Shown here piece after piece: positions 10,325 through 22,419 of a stretch of DNA of 64,000 nucleotides. The position numbers and the translations under genes are program-made. The notes under the pieces were generated by a model. The model saw only the letters and a list, made by a program, of their open reading frames with translations. It ran no database searches and was not told the DNA's origin. The stretch covers positions 1,488,001 through 1,552,000 of the forward strand of contig JAGYVD010000001.1 in NCBI GenBank assembly GCA_021209875.1, written 5' to 3'. The stretch is from Rosellinia necatrix (Eukaryota; Ascomycota; Sordariomycetes; Xylariales; Xylariaceae). Each line of letters opens with the position of its first letter. The stretch's first letter is position 1.

Positions 10325-11102
10325 GTTCCTCTCCTCTTCGTTCCTTTCGCTTCGTGTTGAAGTTGTTGGTCCGCGTTTGGGGAGTGACGGTGACAGCGTT
10401 GCCCGGGTTTGGTCATGTAACGTGTGCGGGGTATATACATATGCATGTCTGACAAATTCAATGAACCGCGGTTATGCTCATATCCGTTTTGCGCATAGAT
10501 ATTCAATATCACTAGATACCTACCTAGGTAGGTAGGTAGCCTAATACCTAGGTACGTACCTAGATACTAAACTCTCTCCTTCACGGGAACTATAATTATT
10601 AGAAATGAAGCTAGACAGACCGACATAGACGGGATTAGTTTGATAGCTCTACCTAGTTAATGATGCATGTTCAAATATTTAATTATTATAACCACCTAAT
10701 GCGAAGCAAAAGTTTACAATAACTGTAAAAACCCCTGTCATGGTACCACTGTGATAGTATATAAGTAGGCGCAAACGGTCAAGCGTTCGACTCCAGTCGA
10801 TAGCGTTCTATTTCTGCCCATCTTTCAACGGTGGTGATGTCGAATAGCGTTGTATTCCTGTTCCGTGACAACTCCCGCCCCCCTGACACAAGATCATCAG
10901 AGGTCGAATAACTTAAATAGGCGCGCTGAATAAAGGGAGGGGATAGGGGGGATGGGGGGGGGCCAGTTTGGGCATTATTCCAGTCTCCGTGTGCTCTATC
11001 CGATAATGGGTACCTGAGTTGTTGGCGACAAGACAACTGCTGGCTTGTGAGGTGGTATACTGTCGCCTTCGCTAGCCCCCGCCATATGACCCGTCCCTGT
11101 GC
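10325..11102. other. Intergenic with palindromic CCTA/TAGG tetranucleotide tract
   Basis: No supported gene. A block of TACCTAGGTA-like repeats lies at about 10516-10566, upstream of the HAD gene. Confidence 0.55.
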
Positions 11103-11897
11103 CTAGTAGAGTGAAGGCTCATTAGGAAAGATTTCAACTTCATTGTCCAACTGCTTCCTTGATTGCATGCCTGAAATAGCTAACACGCTAACGGTGGTGA
11201 TAACCATCAAGAAAGGGACGCCGATACCAAGCCCAATGCTAACTCCTAATCTCCACCTATTGTATTCGGTTTGGCGGCTTATTTCGATCTGGGTTTGTAT
11301 GTAGTCCTTGAAAATCAGGGACTGAACGGTAAAGGGCTGTGAGAAAGCCGTGGGGATACGGTTATCTACCCATACTGCTCCCGGCTGCGAAATTATGAGT
11401 ACGTTCCCGTGTTGATGACTCGCGTTGAACCAGGCGGCCTCCGTAGTCATATTCGGCGCTTGGGGTGTGGGAAAAGAAGCCAGGATCTTTCCGGGATTGA
11501 ATATGTATTGGGTCCCTGTCGCATCTACATGACTTTCAATATTAGAACGTACCTAAAACAAAAGTTTCTGACACTTGTCGCGATACTTACTCGTGCCCCA
11601 TACTATGCCATCCATTTGCCATTGAATCCACACTGGAACATCTGCTTTCCCATCGGGACCAAACATCCAAGAAATGGTATAATCCGTACCATCAAGTAGT
11701 GCTGGGAGTTGAGCGGCAGTTTGTCTCGTTGTCCAAGGGTATGAGCCCAGCGGCGCGCTACATCCTTGACTTTGATTGCTATCGCATGATTTAAAAGACG
11801 TCAAGCATAATTCACCCCGGGGGCAGTTTAACGTGGTATCCACGCCGGTGGTGGTATACGCGAATAGCGAGACAACCCCCACGAGTTGATAAAACAT
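11103..11897 (-). CDS. Secreted/type I membrane protein, uncharacterised
   Basis: Predicted exons 11591-11897 and 11103-11524 (phase 1 intron, GTAAGT donor, TAG acceptor) give 242 residues. A hydrophobic signal peptide (MFYQLVGVVSLFAYTTTG) leads into an ectodomain with several cysteines in its first 30 residues (NCPRGELC, then C-D-S and GCSAP) and a core DYTISWMFGPDGKADVPVWIQ. N-glycosylation sequons occur at the exon join (NAT) and later. One membrane span (VSIGLGIGVPFLMVITTVSV, about 190-218) is followed by a short tail with acidic residues. The architecture is that of a cell-surface protein, sensor-like or wall-associated. I do not recognise the ectodomain family. An alternative acceptor 36 bases upstream breaks the frame, which supports the chosen one. 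Confidence 0.75.
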
Positions 11898-14800
11898 CGC
11901 GGCTCGATCGTCCCTTGTGAAGAACCGAGAACTGCAAGTCTATGAAGACATACTCGAGGAAGATGTTTTCAATGCTAATCCTGGCCGGAAATTGTTGTGG
12001 TACAGCTCGAGGACTTGTGTATCGCAAACAAATACGCGAGTGATAAGCAAACAAATCGCTTTACGAAGCAACGCGGGGCTGATTCGCCTTTCGCCCCTTT
12101 CAAGTGTGTAATCACACAACTATCTATCAGTAGTCTAAGTAACCAATCAAGGAGTTCCGATCCTGCACCGGAGCGTCATGGCCTGCGCCGTAGGCATATA
12201 TATGTTTGAGCAACAGCAACACATGGTCCGACCAGTGGAAGTGACGATAACTAGGGAACACCCAAGTGCACAGGTTAGAAGCATGAGATCTATAGGGTAC
12301 AGAACCTCGCCGATGTAGAAACTCTAAGCAATGTAAACGAATAATGGGTTCGACGAGATTTACGGTCTTCTAGCTACAAATAAAATGCCCCCTCGGGGAG
12401 TGTGTTAGTAGAAAATAAACCTTGGTAACTACAGCTCTCTAGCAGTCTAGTTGATTGTACTACTTTCGAAGGGCCGTTTGTTAGAGTGACACAAAACTGT
12501 GGGTACTTTATAGTTGCTTCAAAAACCCCGTTTAGTTTGACTAGGGACCGAGAAAATGTTCGTCGATCGCCCCGGATAACGGTTGTGCCACTATGTATAG
12601 GTATATAAATCACCCTGAGCCGGATTTTCCACCCCTTCTCCCCCAAGAAACAACATCTCACTACATCATATCCCGAAGCCAACTATTGGCTAGGTAATGT
12701 AATGTAGCTTTACACAGTATAATTTTATCTATTTATACAATAAAAACTACTAGCAGTTGTATCCATGATATATAAATATTGTCGAAACATAAGGACCTAT
12801 CCGCCCGGCGGGACACTACCAACTATTTTTCAAGACATTCTTGCCACAGCGTGCTAGTCAAGGCTGTTATAGAGTAGGTGTGCGAGAATAGGTCCGAGGA
12901 ACCCTGTACGCTGGCCCACTCACCCTCGCTCGCACCACGTTGGCATTAACCAACATGGCCAGGTACATGCCAAGGTTTGTACACGCAGCGCAGCCTGGGC
13001 TCATCTAGGCGGAAGAGAAGAGGCGAGGTCAGAGGTATTAGCAAAGGTTTACACTAACAACCACTGAACTTTGGTGGAGGCTGAGTGATTAAGTACGCGG
13101 GTTATTATGTGTGTATTATATGTGACATTATCTTACCTGATACTACACTCCGATTGTGATTCGTAGGTGATCGGCATGGCCTCGGCTTCTATGTTATTGA
13201 TTAGCTCGTTTACCGGGTGACTCCTGGTCCCTCGCAGCGATATGGCTTAGTATGCACGCCTCCGGATTTCGCGGGTGTAAGGATGCGGAAGGAACCGGAC
13301 TCTTGACGCAGGTAATACAGTACATCGAGGTCTCCAGCTCTCTCGATGTTGTTCTGCCGAGCGGATTATGGGTTCCCATAGAATCCTAAGCTATAGTACC
13401 ACAATGTTGTATATTTTATCGAATTATTTCAACAAGTAGTATACTTAATGAAAATTGACCCTACACCTAGGCTATAGGCGGTTTTGCTCGCCGCAATATG
13501 AAACCCCTCCCCTCTTTGGGCGAGACGTACCTCGTTTTGTGGTAATAACTCCGTAAACACCGAGCTATTCCCACGGCAAAATGCCAAACATTGCTTTAAA
13601 TCCCATTCGTATCCCTTTGAGTTCTTTGATGTGAGGTTGGTTTGACGCGAATTCATGTTGTTGTCCTAGCTGCTGTAAAGTTCTTCCGCGCTGTTTTCCG
13701 TCCACTACCAAATTAGGTAGGCTACAGACGAGAAGCGTAATTTGATTGGACGATTGAAACATGTACAGTGTAAATGACAGTGTATAAAAACATGTCATCG
13801 TCTCCCCTCTCTCAACACTGTACGCATTGCCTCTCGAGTTGCATCGCCTGCGCATACATGTACACGTAGGTAGACACGGCGTAGGGAAGATGCCTGAATC
13901 CCACAAGGCAAAGCATTCCGCCCTCCCGTATTTATTTGGAGGCTTCTAGGAACGCTCCAATCGATATGTTGCCGCATAAACGAACGTTTTGCTGGCGCAT
14001 TGAATTGCAACCTTGATTTTCGATTGAATACACTCGTGGTGGGGGTTCCTGCTTCCCACCTGGACGGGAGCTCGGTTGATCAAACAGGCACAGACCGCTC
14101 GGACGGCCGCATTCGGCCATAAAGGAAGACCTCCCGTTCGAACCGTTAAGTAAGCGCGGCTTGTTCCTACTTGTGTGGTAGCGTCGACGAGGCGGCTTTC
14201 GAGTGAGGGCTGCATCACCGACGGCTTAATGGTTTGCCAAGGCGACCACTTGGTCCTGCAGTTGATGTTGTAGATGAAGCAGGTGGCTGCATTGCCTACA
14301 GCAGATAGATGCAAGAGCAGGTGAATATGGTACGATCGAGAATCTTTGCCTGCAGAACTTGGCTTGGCGCTGAACATCACTCTGGGCAGATTCTGGGGGG
14401 TGGAGGGGGGAGGGTTACTGGAAGGAAACGTTTGTAGTTGACAGCTACCTAGGTAGATAGATACCTGTCGATTCCTGCAGGTAGTTAGCAAGTAGGTAGG
14501 TTAGTGTACCTATTTGCCTACTTGCGGGGAATAATTCTTGAAACGGTGAGCCTGCAGGAACCAATCCGCGTCTTGTCCCCGTTTTCGTGTAAGATGATTG
14601 GCCAATTTGGTGGAGCACCAATCAAAAATTTGCGCGTTGGCTTGACGCGACAGAGACGCGTCTCACGCGCAGCGTTGGTCACTATAATCTGCCCCCACCG
14701 GTCTCACTCAATGGGCACCTGTTTGTGGCTTGCGTAAGTGTCACCACCCCCCTCTCGATAATGAATTGAGGAATGTGGTTCTAACAAACACGGCAATTAT

Positions 14801-16787
14801 ACGCCTTGTTTCTACCTCGCAAAGGGTTCTGGAGGATGAGACCCTTTAATCTGTACCCCGCAAAATTGTTTATAGAGACTACAGAGAAGACGAGAGTCTC
14901 ATTTTATCGTTAGTGTTCAGGGCTATTTTCAGCAAGGGGGTCAAGCAAGCCTCTGACGTGCAATGAGAATAGTGTTCAGGCTAACAAGGACAAGAATGGC
15001 CGTATTTAGAGTGGTAGCATCCAGAGGTTGACTGGAGGAGGAGGACTCATCGTCGATGAGCAGGCAATTTTTAGCAAGGGATTCATGATGCAATTAGGAA
15101 ATGTCGTCGATGATTTTCATACAAAACGGGTAAATCAGTGGTCTGTCCAATGCCATATCGGAAGGGATGTCAAAACAGTGTGTGAGAGAACGAAATTGGT
15201 TGCCTGGCCACCAGCCAGATTGAAGGCCATTGAGGAAATAATTAACGGGGCCTAATGTTGTAGAAACCTGGTGCGCCTATTACACGACGTGCATCGACCT
15301 GTACTGCTACTCTGCTCTGTAATAGACGCTACGTTGGAGATCACGAAAGTGAAGCCGACCCTGCCGATCCTCTGCTCCCTTTTTATCATCTCATGATTGA
15401 CGCTGACGGTTCAATAGGTCTCACAGCATGGCGTTGGTGTTGATCTCGTTAGTAAAATTACGACATGCACCTGTCTATGTTTGGACCTGCGAGTTCACTT
15501 GTGAGCTTTGAGGCGAGTGCTCCTGCTGCTCCCAGTATCGAGGAACAGAAGGGAGTTAGGCGCGACAAAGTCACAAGGATGATGCAAAGCGTGTATTCAG
15601 GTGATCCTACCTTGAAATAGAGAAACATCTTGTAGTGGCGCTAGGGATAAGGGGTAGGATTGGAATGGGGTAAAGCTACTGAATCAATACTGCGTTATCT
15701 TTCGGCAGTGGATGAGTCGATCAGGGTTAAGTGGTTGCAGGAGTAGCTGTCTTGTCTGGGACTGGCTCAACCGCTAAATAGAAGGCACGCTAACTACTAG
15801 GTAAGGTACCCATCTAGAATTAAGTACGAAGTACATAGTAGTTAGCCAACATAATTATATCGTCGAAACCCTTAGAATCTCATTCAGGCAGACTAGGTTC
15901 ATAGTATACGATGCTCAGCCCGATACTTACCATGACGCCCGTAGATACTACTATAACTATGGTGTACACAGTAATGAATAATATGCAGATCACCTTCTAG
16001 ATACTGTACACTACTGTCGATACTGAAGTACTTCAATTATTTATACTGTTGCCTTGCTGATCCATAATAACGATAGGGCGATATGATAGTTGTGCCGGAA
16101 CATCCATATGGTGTGCCCCTGACACTGTTTACTTGGACGAGTTAAAAGTGTCTGACATTCGCGACCCGGTTCTGATTGGTTGTGTGGTATTAGTCCCGCT
16201 TTTCCAGACCGAAAACTCCATAGCAGATGGAGTACGTACTGGGGAGCATGTAGTTGTGTACAGATGTCTGAATGTACTAAGGTACAGTACAGCCATACTG
16301 CTGTGAATCATGTGGCCCACTTGTTGAGCAGGGAGCAGTGGTAGGTAGATAGTGGAGTGAGGTTGGGTCCCCAGTTCTACCCACCTGTGCGCACTTTATG
16401 TCCCTCCCCCGTCTTATTTGGTACATTATTCCTGCCTATCCGCTGTCCCGGCGCAACTCTTCCCTCAACATTCCTCCCTCGTCCTCGCCCTCCTCGTCCT
16501 ATAATCCTCGTCGCCAACAAGAATCAATCGCTTTTTAATCGACACTTTTGTATCGCTGCATCGGTCATCTCTTGGTGACACCCGCGAACTTATTTGACTT
16601 ACTCAGCGTCATTGCGACCAAGTCCGCGCGCACATAATAAGTCCTGATTGTCGCGCTCTGGAACTGCCCGTCGCATTGGTCTATCCAGTCCTAGTGGTTT
16701 ACAACACCGAGTGCCAGCGATTTATTCGGGAATATCACAAGCGCATAGGCCGGGATAGAATTGCCTCAACCATAAGCCATCGCTACG
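11898..16787. other. About 4.9 kb without a supported gene
   Basis: Open frames at 13946-14491 (minus) and 15028-15255 (plus) were examined. Neither shows a recognisable domain, biased composition or splice partners, so they are not called. C/T-rich stretches at 16370-16510 probably belong to the promoter or leader of the Myb-like gene downstream. Confidence 0.5.
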
Positions 16788-17582
16788 ATGCTGATGCCCT
16801 CGGCGCTTTCGTCATGCGACTTGTCGCGTCCGCCCGTCACCCGACTCCAATCTTCGCTCTTCGCCTCTCCTCCTGCTTCTCCGCCTACAAGCCCCCAGAC
16901 CGCCTTTGGCACCATAGTCAACTCTTGCCGTGCGCTTCAATCTATGCTGGCAGCGCCTCCACCAATGTCGTCACAGCTGGGTCCGCTGCCAACCCCCCCG
17001 ATGAGCCATGCGCCATTTCCACCCATGAAGATGCGCTTGCGGCCGCGCCCACAAAATGCAAACGGGGACCGGACTCAGCGCATGGGGATTCGCAAGCGAA
17101 CTACACCACCTCGCGGCATTAACAAGCGACGCCGCGCTGTGGAGGATGACATGGGTCGAGACGACGACATCGACAGCGATCTGGACATCAGTAACACCGA
17201 TGTGGAAGAACTAGAAGACGCCACTCCCACACCTACTACACCTAAGCGGGCACGTATCGCCCCAGCTGACCTACCACGCGGCCTCGAGCGCTCGGATTAT
17301 CACGACTTGCACGAGCCTGCCGAGGAAGAGGTCCGGAAAGAAGGTACCGGGGTAGAAGAGGAGGAGGATGGCGAGCGGTGGAGTGTGGAGGACGACCGTG
17401 TCTTGGTCGAACTTATTTGTGAAAAACTCAAGCTCTCTAAATCAGAGTGGCAGGAATGTGCGCGGAGAGTTGGCAAGAGTGAGAACGGGGTAGAAAGGAG
17501 ATGGAGGTCTTTAATAAGAAGCGGGGATATCGGTGTCAAGTCAAGAGCCCGGCGAGGCAAAGTGCATGGCACCTGGGGGTGA
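16788..17582 (+). CDS. Myb/SANT-like DNA-binding protein
   Basis: Single exon of 264 residues. The N-terminal half is disordered and Pro/Ser-rich (ASPPASPPTSPQTAFG), followed by basic clusters (KRTTPPRGINKRRR, about 103-116) that can act as a nuclear signal and a strongly acidic region. The C-terminal 65 residues form a Myb-like helix bundle: WSVEDDRVLVELICEKLKLS, then WQECARRVGKSENGVERRWR, with conserved tryptophans and a basic tail (SRARRGKVHGTW). This arrangement is found in a conserved set of small Sordariomycete nuclear proteins of unknown targets. The start is the first of two nearby Met codons; an upstream start is blocked only weakly, so the N-terminus is uncertain. Confidence 0.78.
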   Translation: MLMPSALSSCDLSRPPVTRLQSSLFASPPASPPTSPQTAFGTIVNSCRALQSMLAAPPPMSSQLGPLPTPPMSHAPFPPMKMRLRPRPQNANGDRTQRMGIRKRTTPPRGINKRRRAVEDDMGRDDDIDSDLDISNTDVEELEDATPTPTTPKRARIAPADLPRGLERSDYHDLHEPAEEEVRKEGTGVEEEEDGERWSVEDDRVLVELICEKLKLSKSEWQECARRVGKSENGVERRWRSLIRSGDIGVKSRARRGKVHGTWG

Positions 17583-17676
17583 TGACCCGGGTGCTGTACC
17601 ACAAACAAATACTCTCGTTTAATTTCTTTTTGTTCTTCGGGTTGACGGCGCGTGTTGGAGACTGGTAGGCTCCGGT

Positions 17677-17708
17677 GGTCTCCTCTGGTCTCCTCTGGTC
17701 TCCTCTGG
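17677..17708. repeat. 10-bp tandem repeat, 3.2 copies
   Basis: GGTCTCCTCT is repeated exactly three times plus GG, in the 3' flank of the Myb-like gene. Confidence 0.9.
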
Positions 17709-20700
17709 GGACGGGGTTTTGGCGTTGGAAGATTTGGATATGATACCATGCCCATGGGCATCTGCTTTTGCAACTGGGAGAATTTGTAACCCACCCCAAT
17801 CAACATAAAAACTTCAATCTTACGCCTATCTCGACCCTGTCATACCATATCTGACGTGACTTCGATTCGATGTGATATTTCGGATTGACCCCCTCACAGT
17901 CCTTGAATTGCGGCTTATCGTAGACCATGCAAAAGACATTGCAGTTTCTAGCTTAGGCACTTGATCAACCAACGGGGCCCCCAGTTGCCCCTCCTCTGGC
18001 CACAAGACTAAGGGAAGGGGTGTCTAGTGTCGCCTGTTTAGGGCGCTCTTTATCTCGGGACTTTGGCTTCACTTCCCTGCTCCCCCTTCCATAATTGCGA
18101 TAGTATATGCCAGCCGAGACGTCGCATGCCTATACGAACCTGCTAGACGGGCTACTCTGACATTGTCTGAACGAGGCGAGGGCTTGGAGGAGGACTGACG
18201 AGGCGCATAGTTGGTGTATGCACGTGAGTCGGAGGACCCAAGAAGCACATCACATCCCAGATCCAGTCGATTCTCAGGGTCCTCCTTACTCCAAGCTAGA
18301 TCCGGTAGGTCCAACAGAGCGAGGGAGACCTTTCTCGCCAGCAAGGTTAACTCCAGGCGGGGGGGTCTGCTGTAGCTTACTAACCCCAACTAACCACCTA
18401 ACCTAGCTACCCGTCTCCGTAGCCTTCCCATGCGGCCTGATGGGCACTTGTAGTAACTAGTTACGTTCACCAAATACCATTTCGCTCTAGGGGGAGGAAG
18501 CCTAGCCTATGTGGTAAACCAAGGGGCTGGAGAATAGCAAAGGTCCTCGTTTCCAGGGTTCGTCCGCCGCCTTCGACTAGTTAGCTACGCTACCTACGCT
18601 ACTACACTAGATGAGAAGAATGTACCTGATCCAGGGGTGCGCATGAAGATGACGTGCAGCCAGTTTAGCTCTTGTATTTTCATGGGTTTACGGCCAAAAC
18701 ACCCCCTTGGTATCCGTGACCTGCTACTGAGGGCGCCTTGTTGTTCTTTTGCTTCTGTATCAGCCACGCAGTTGTAGGCGTTGGTGCAACGGGTAGCGAT
18801 GCAAAGTGTATTTATTCCTGTTGGGGAAACTTGGTCCAAGATGTCCAGCCGCAGTCATCTGGGACCATATGTGCATGTGTGGGGCGCGCACACGTTGCGC
18901 CAAGTAATTAACACTGTACATCAATGGTCGACGGCACCTGCACTGTGCATCCCACTCTCCAGGGAAGTTGCCGATTGGCAGAACGGAGAGGACCGAGTGT
19001 GTCCGAGGGGCCTGGGAGGAAATCCCCCCAGTTACTGCCCACCTATATTTACAAGTAATAGGAAAACAACAACAACAAACAACTTGAGGAGGCTGGCTAG
19101 CAGATCCCGAGATGGTTTGCCACGCCGGTTTCACGATGGACATGATAATTACCGGAACTTGAACATTTGTTGATTGTTGATCTATCTGCTAGCTAATACG
19201 TGTTGTACACGGCAATCGGCTCCCACTTGAGTGACTATTGCCGCGGTATCTACACTACATACATGATGAGTAAACTACCTACCTACACTACTTGTACATA
19301 TGTATGTAACATGGTGTTAGGGGGCTCATAAAGTGGATATGGGGAAAGAATACACTAACTGCTCCACACTAGTAAGAGAGATCCTACCTACCATACTAGT
19401 GTACGTGCTAGTTAGACGGGAGCTCCCACTCTTCCCCAGCCACTGCTAGAAAGCACCGTTGCGACGATCGGATTTACGGATTTATGTATATAAATTTTAC
19501 GCAAACATGATGCCCTAGTTGGGCGGTTAAGAGTAGAGCAGGCTGAGCTTAACATACTCGACGAAGCGCCATCGGTCAACGAAGCACTGCCTAGGTAGTT
19601 AACTGATTATACGGCCCATCCATTCCATCACCGGTGCATTGGGCCGTCGAGAACAACTCTCGCTGCTCTTCCATGACTTATCGCATGACCCAATTCCTAG
19701 TCCTCTGGGGTTAACACGCGAAGCAGGGCGCCAACGAACCCCTAGCAGGCCACTAAACCACTGGTCAGCGACAGTTTTCAACAAACTTGATATTTGGTTG
19801 TGACACCGCGGCCTGAGATGGGCAACAACGTGCACACTAAATGAGGAGGGGCCACTGAAGCTGGCGACGGCCGTTGGAGGCTTTCCCAGCTTGCACTAGA
19901 ACCAATCTGGGTGGAAATCGGCCCACATGGCCCTTGCGTTCGACCCCTGTGAACCACTACCGTACCGTACCAGCCCATTGCCGACAATGGAAGCAATCAA
20001 GGCCATAGCCCCAACTCGCTCTCATAGACTACTTACGCAGCTTATAAGCACACTCTCATGCTGGGCGAATATTTTGTAATTAAGTATAGTACCGAAGCAA
20101 CGAAGGATTGATGGACTCTTCGCCTTGCCCTCAAAGAGCTTACGAATATCCCGGTCTCACGACCGTGGTCTATGCACTTACGAGGAGAGTGGAGAGGCGG
20201 ATACCAGCTCAGTGAGTCTTGGTCCAGTTCCAGCGAGTATGAGAAGGTTTCTATGTATGTATTTTCCGAGGGCTCCGCGTAATTTGGGATAGGACAATTA
20301 CATTTCCTAGCGTTTCTGTTAGCACCGTTTACCCTCCTTAAGACGCAGTTGCTTTTAGTAACTCGGGCACGGGTCGCAAATCACGGGGCCCTTCAAGAAA
20401 GATGACGGCCTCCGTACTAGTTATGGTTCTCGTCTTGCTGCCGCAAAACAACCGGGAAGCTAGTCGCGTCGGGCGGGCGTTGAATCGCCTCGTTTTTGGA
20501 GTCCGGCCAAAGTGCCCAGGAACCCATTTAAGTAATGCGCTCACACGGATCCACAGCGCAAGACTATACTGCTAGCCCAGCCTTTAGGAGATCATCAAAG
20601 GACCGAGACGGCTACAGATCTCTGCCACGTCGTATGCATTGGGGAGCCTCGGATGGGTACTTAGGCTCTCGGGAACACGTCTACGAATGGCATATGGTCG

Positions 20701-21206
20701 GGTCGATTGCCATTCTGATGCTTAGGAGGGAATGATGCGGATGCTGTGTGCATAGCCACGACGGCATACATAACTAGGTGCCCAATAGAGAGGTTTGTTG
20801 TCGCGGTGGATCCCTTGTCCCAGCCGATATCGAATCAGCCTTGCCTGATGCCGTCTTTCAGTCCTCAACACGACGCTATACCCACCTTCTGGATCAGTAG
20901 GTATCATCCCGCACTTAGCGAAAACAGCGCTGTATGTTATCTGAGTAGATATCGTTGCCAAAGGGATGGAACGGATGCGCGTATCTGCAAGCCTCGTCTG
21001 GAACTATATATATATATACTTATATATATGTCTCTGTGTGTGTCAAACAAAAATAGAAAGAGATGTGAATATAAATAGCACTAACGAAGAGATGGCGAAT
21101 GCAGTGCTACTTTCAGATATGTAGACGAGTGCGTAGCATAAGCTTGATAGCCGAACAGGAGCTTTTTCGGTTGTCTGCTGAAGTGGAAAAATTAGTGAGA
21201 ACATAA

Positions 21207-21360
21207 CAGGTAGGTAGATAGATAGGTACGTCAAGGTGCCTACTTACCTAAGCGCGTACCCACCTAAGTAAGTGCTTACCCACTAGGTAAGTAGGTAGTT
21301 AAGGTACGAGTACCCAGGTATGTACCTAGGTATGCACTTTATCTAGATAGGTACCTTGGA
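21207..21360. repeat. Block of degenerate GGTA/TACC tetranucleotide repeats
   Basis: Interleaved GTAGGTAG, TACCTA and CCTAGGTA words fill about 150 bp on both strands. The same words recur near 3418, 10516, 14447, 19275 and 40058, always between genes. Confidence 0.75.
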
Positions 21361-22419
21361 TAACCATGAATTATGGACCTACATAGCATACCTACATAAC
21401 ATACTTACCTACTAACTACACAGAGAATCAGCGCCCAGCTTATCTCCCTCCTCAAGACACACCCCTTATGGTCGGATTATAGCAATGTTGATGTGATGTC
21501 TTAACTGCGCGATGGCGCAATAGAGCTCAGTGATATCCCGAACACTGCCGCCTGCTTGGCGGCCACCTCGCCCCCCTCCTTAATCCAAGATCGACACAGG
21601 GAGCGCCATATTTGTGATCATGCGCCGTCCACTGATCATCACCAACTTCACGGTCTCCCGCATGCTCTCGGGCGAATGAGGCGCCTCCGAAACGGTTCGG
21701 GATGCGACTTCAGTTGGCTTACAGGAGGCAGTGACATTCAGTATTGGTGTCGTCTCGACGCACTCTGCTAGACTGCCATCACTGCCCGCCTGTACCCAGG
21801 CGCCGACTATAGTACATAGGTATCGAGTGAACGTACTAGGGATCGATTCTACCATCCTGGCTACAGCCGTTTGCGGGGGTGGGTGTCACTGCAACAAGCC
21901 GATTGCAGACTGTAAGAGGGAAAAGCAAACGAGGGTAGCCCTTCATTATGCTGGTGGCGGGCTCAGGACACCATATTCCCCCCTGCTCACATTAGGTATG
22001 GTTTGCTTTCGCGTTCTTCCAACCCAATATCCATTGAGATCAAAAGTATGGTTTGCAATGTGGGTGGTGCGCGGATGGGGGCCATGTTGGGTTTCTGTTC
22101 GCATGCGACGCTCTGATACAGAATACTCCTGATTCGGCTGGCAACGTAATGGGTACAAGGCTACGTAGGCAGCGTGGCCTGCAGTGGCTCACGTCCTTCC
22201 CCACATACACTGAACATTTGGTGTTTGTGACGGAATGCGGTAGACCGCCAAATACGTATCTGAGTGCGACATGCATGGTGCTCTAGATGAGTAGCCCGAA
22301 GCTCATTAATGCGTGGTTCATAGTCGACTTAACATCCCGCGCCGGATACATTCCACAATATACCAAAGCACCCTAACACCAAAGACTCTTCTTTGGTAAG
22401 ATCGGTCGACAACTGCGCA

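Larger units (their letters stand above)
17583..22419. other. About 4.8 kb without a supported gene
   Basis: No frame shows a domain or convincing exon structure. A minus-strand frame at 21580-21855 has fair composition but no start context, domain or partner exon. The interval includes TA-dinucleotide tracts near 21006 and a tetranucleotide-rich block at 21207-21360. Confidence 0.5.

Noticed and set aside
13946..14491. 181-codon minus-strand open frame
   Set aside because: No domain, irregular composition, no splice partner; it reads as a chance frame.
15028..15255. 75-codon plus-strand frame with fair composition
   Set aside because: No homology that I recognise, no introns or promoter features, isolated in a gene-poor region.
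21580..21855. 91-codon minus-strand frame with cysteines, considered as a small secreted protein
   Set aside because: No hydrophobic signal peptide and no partner exon.
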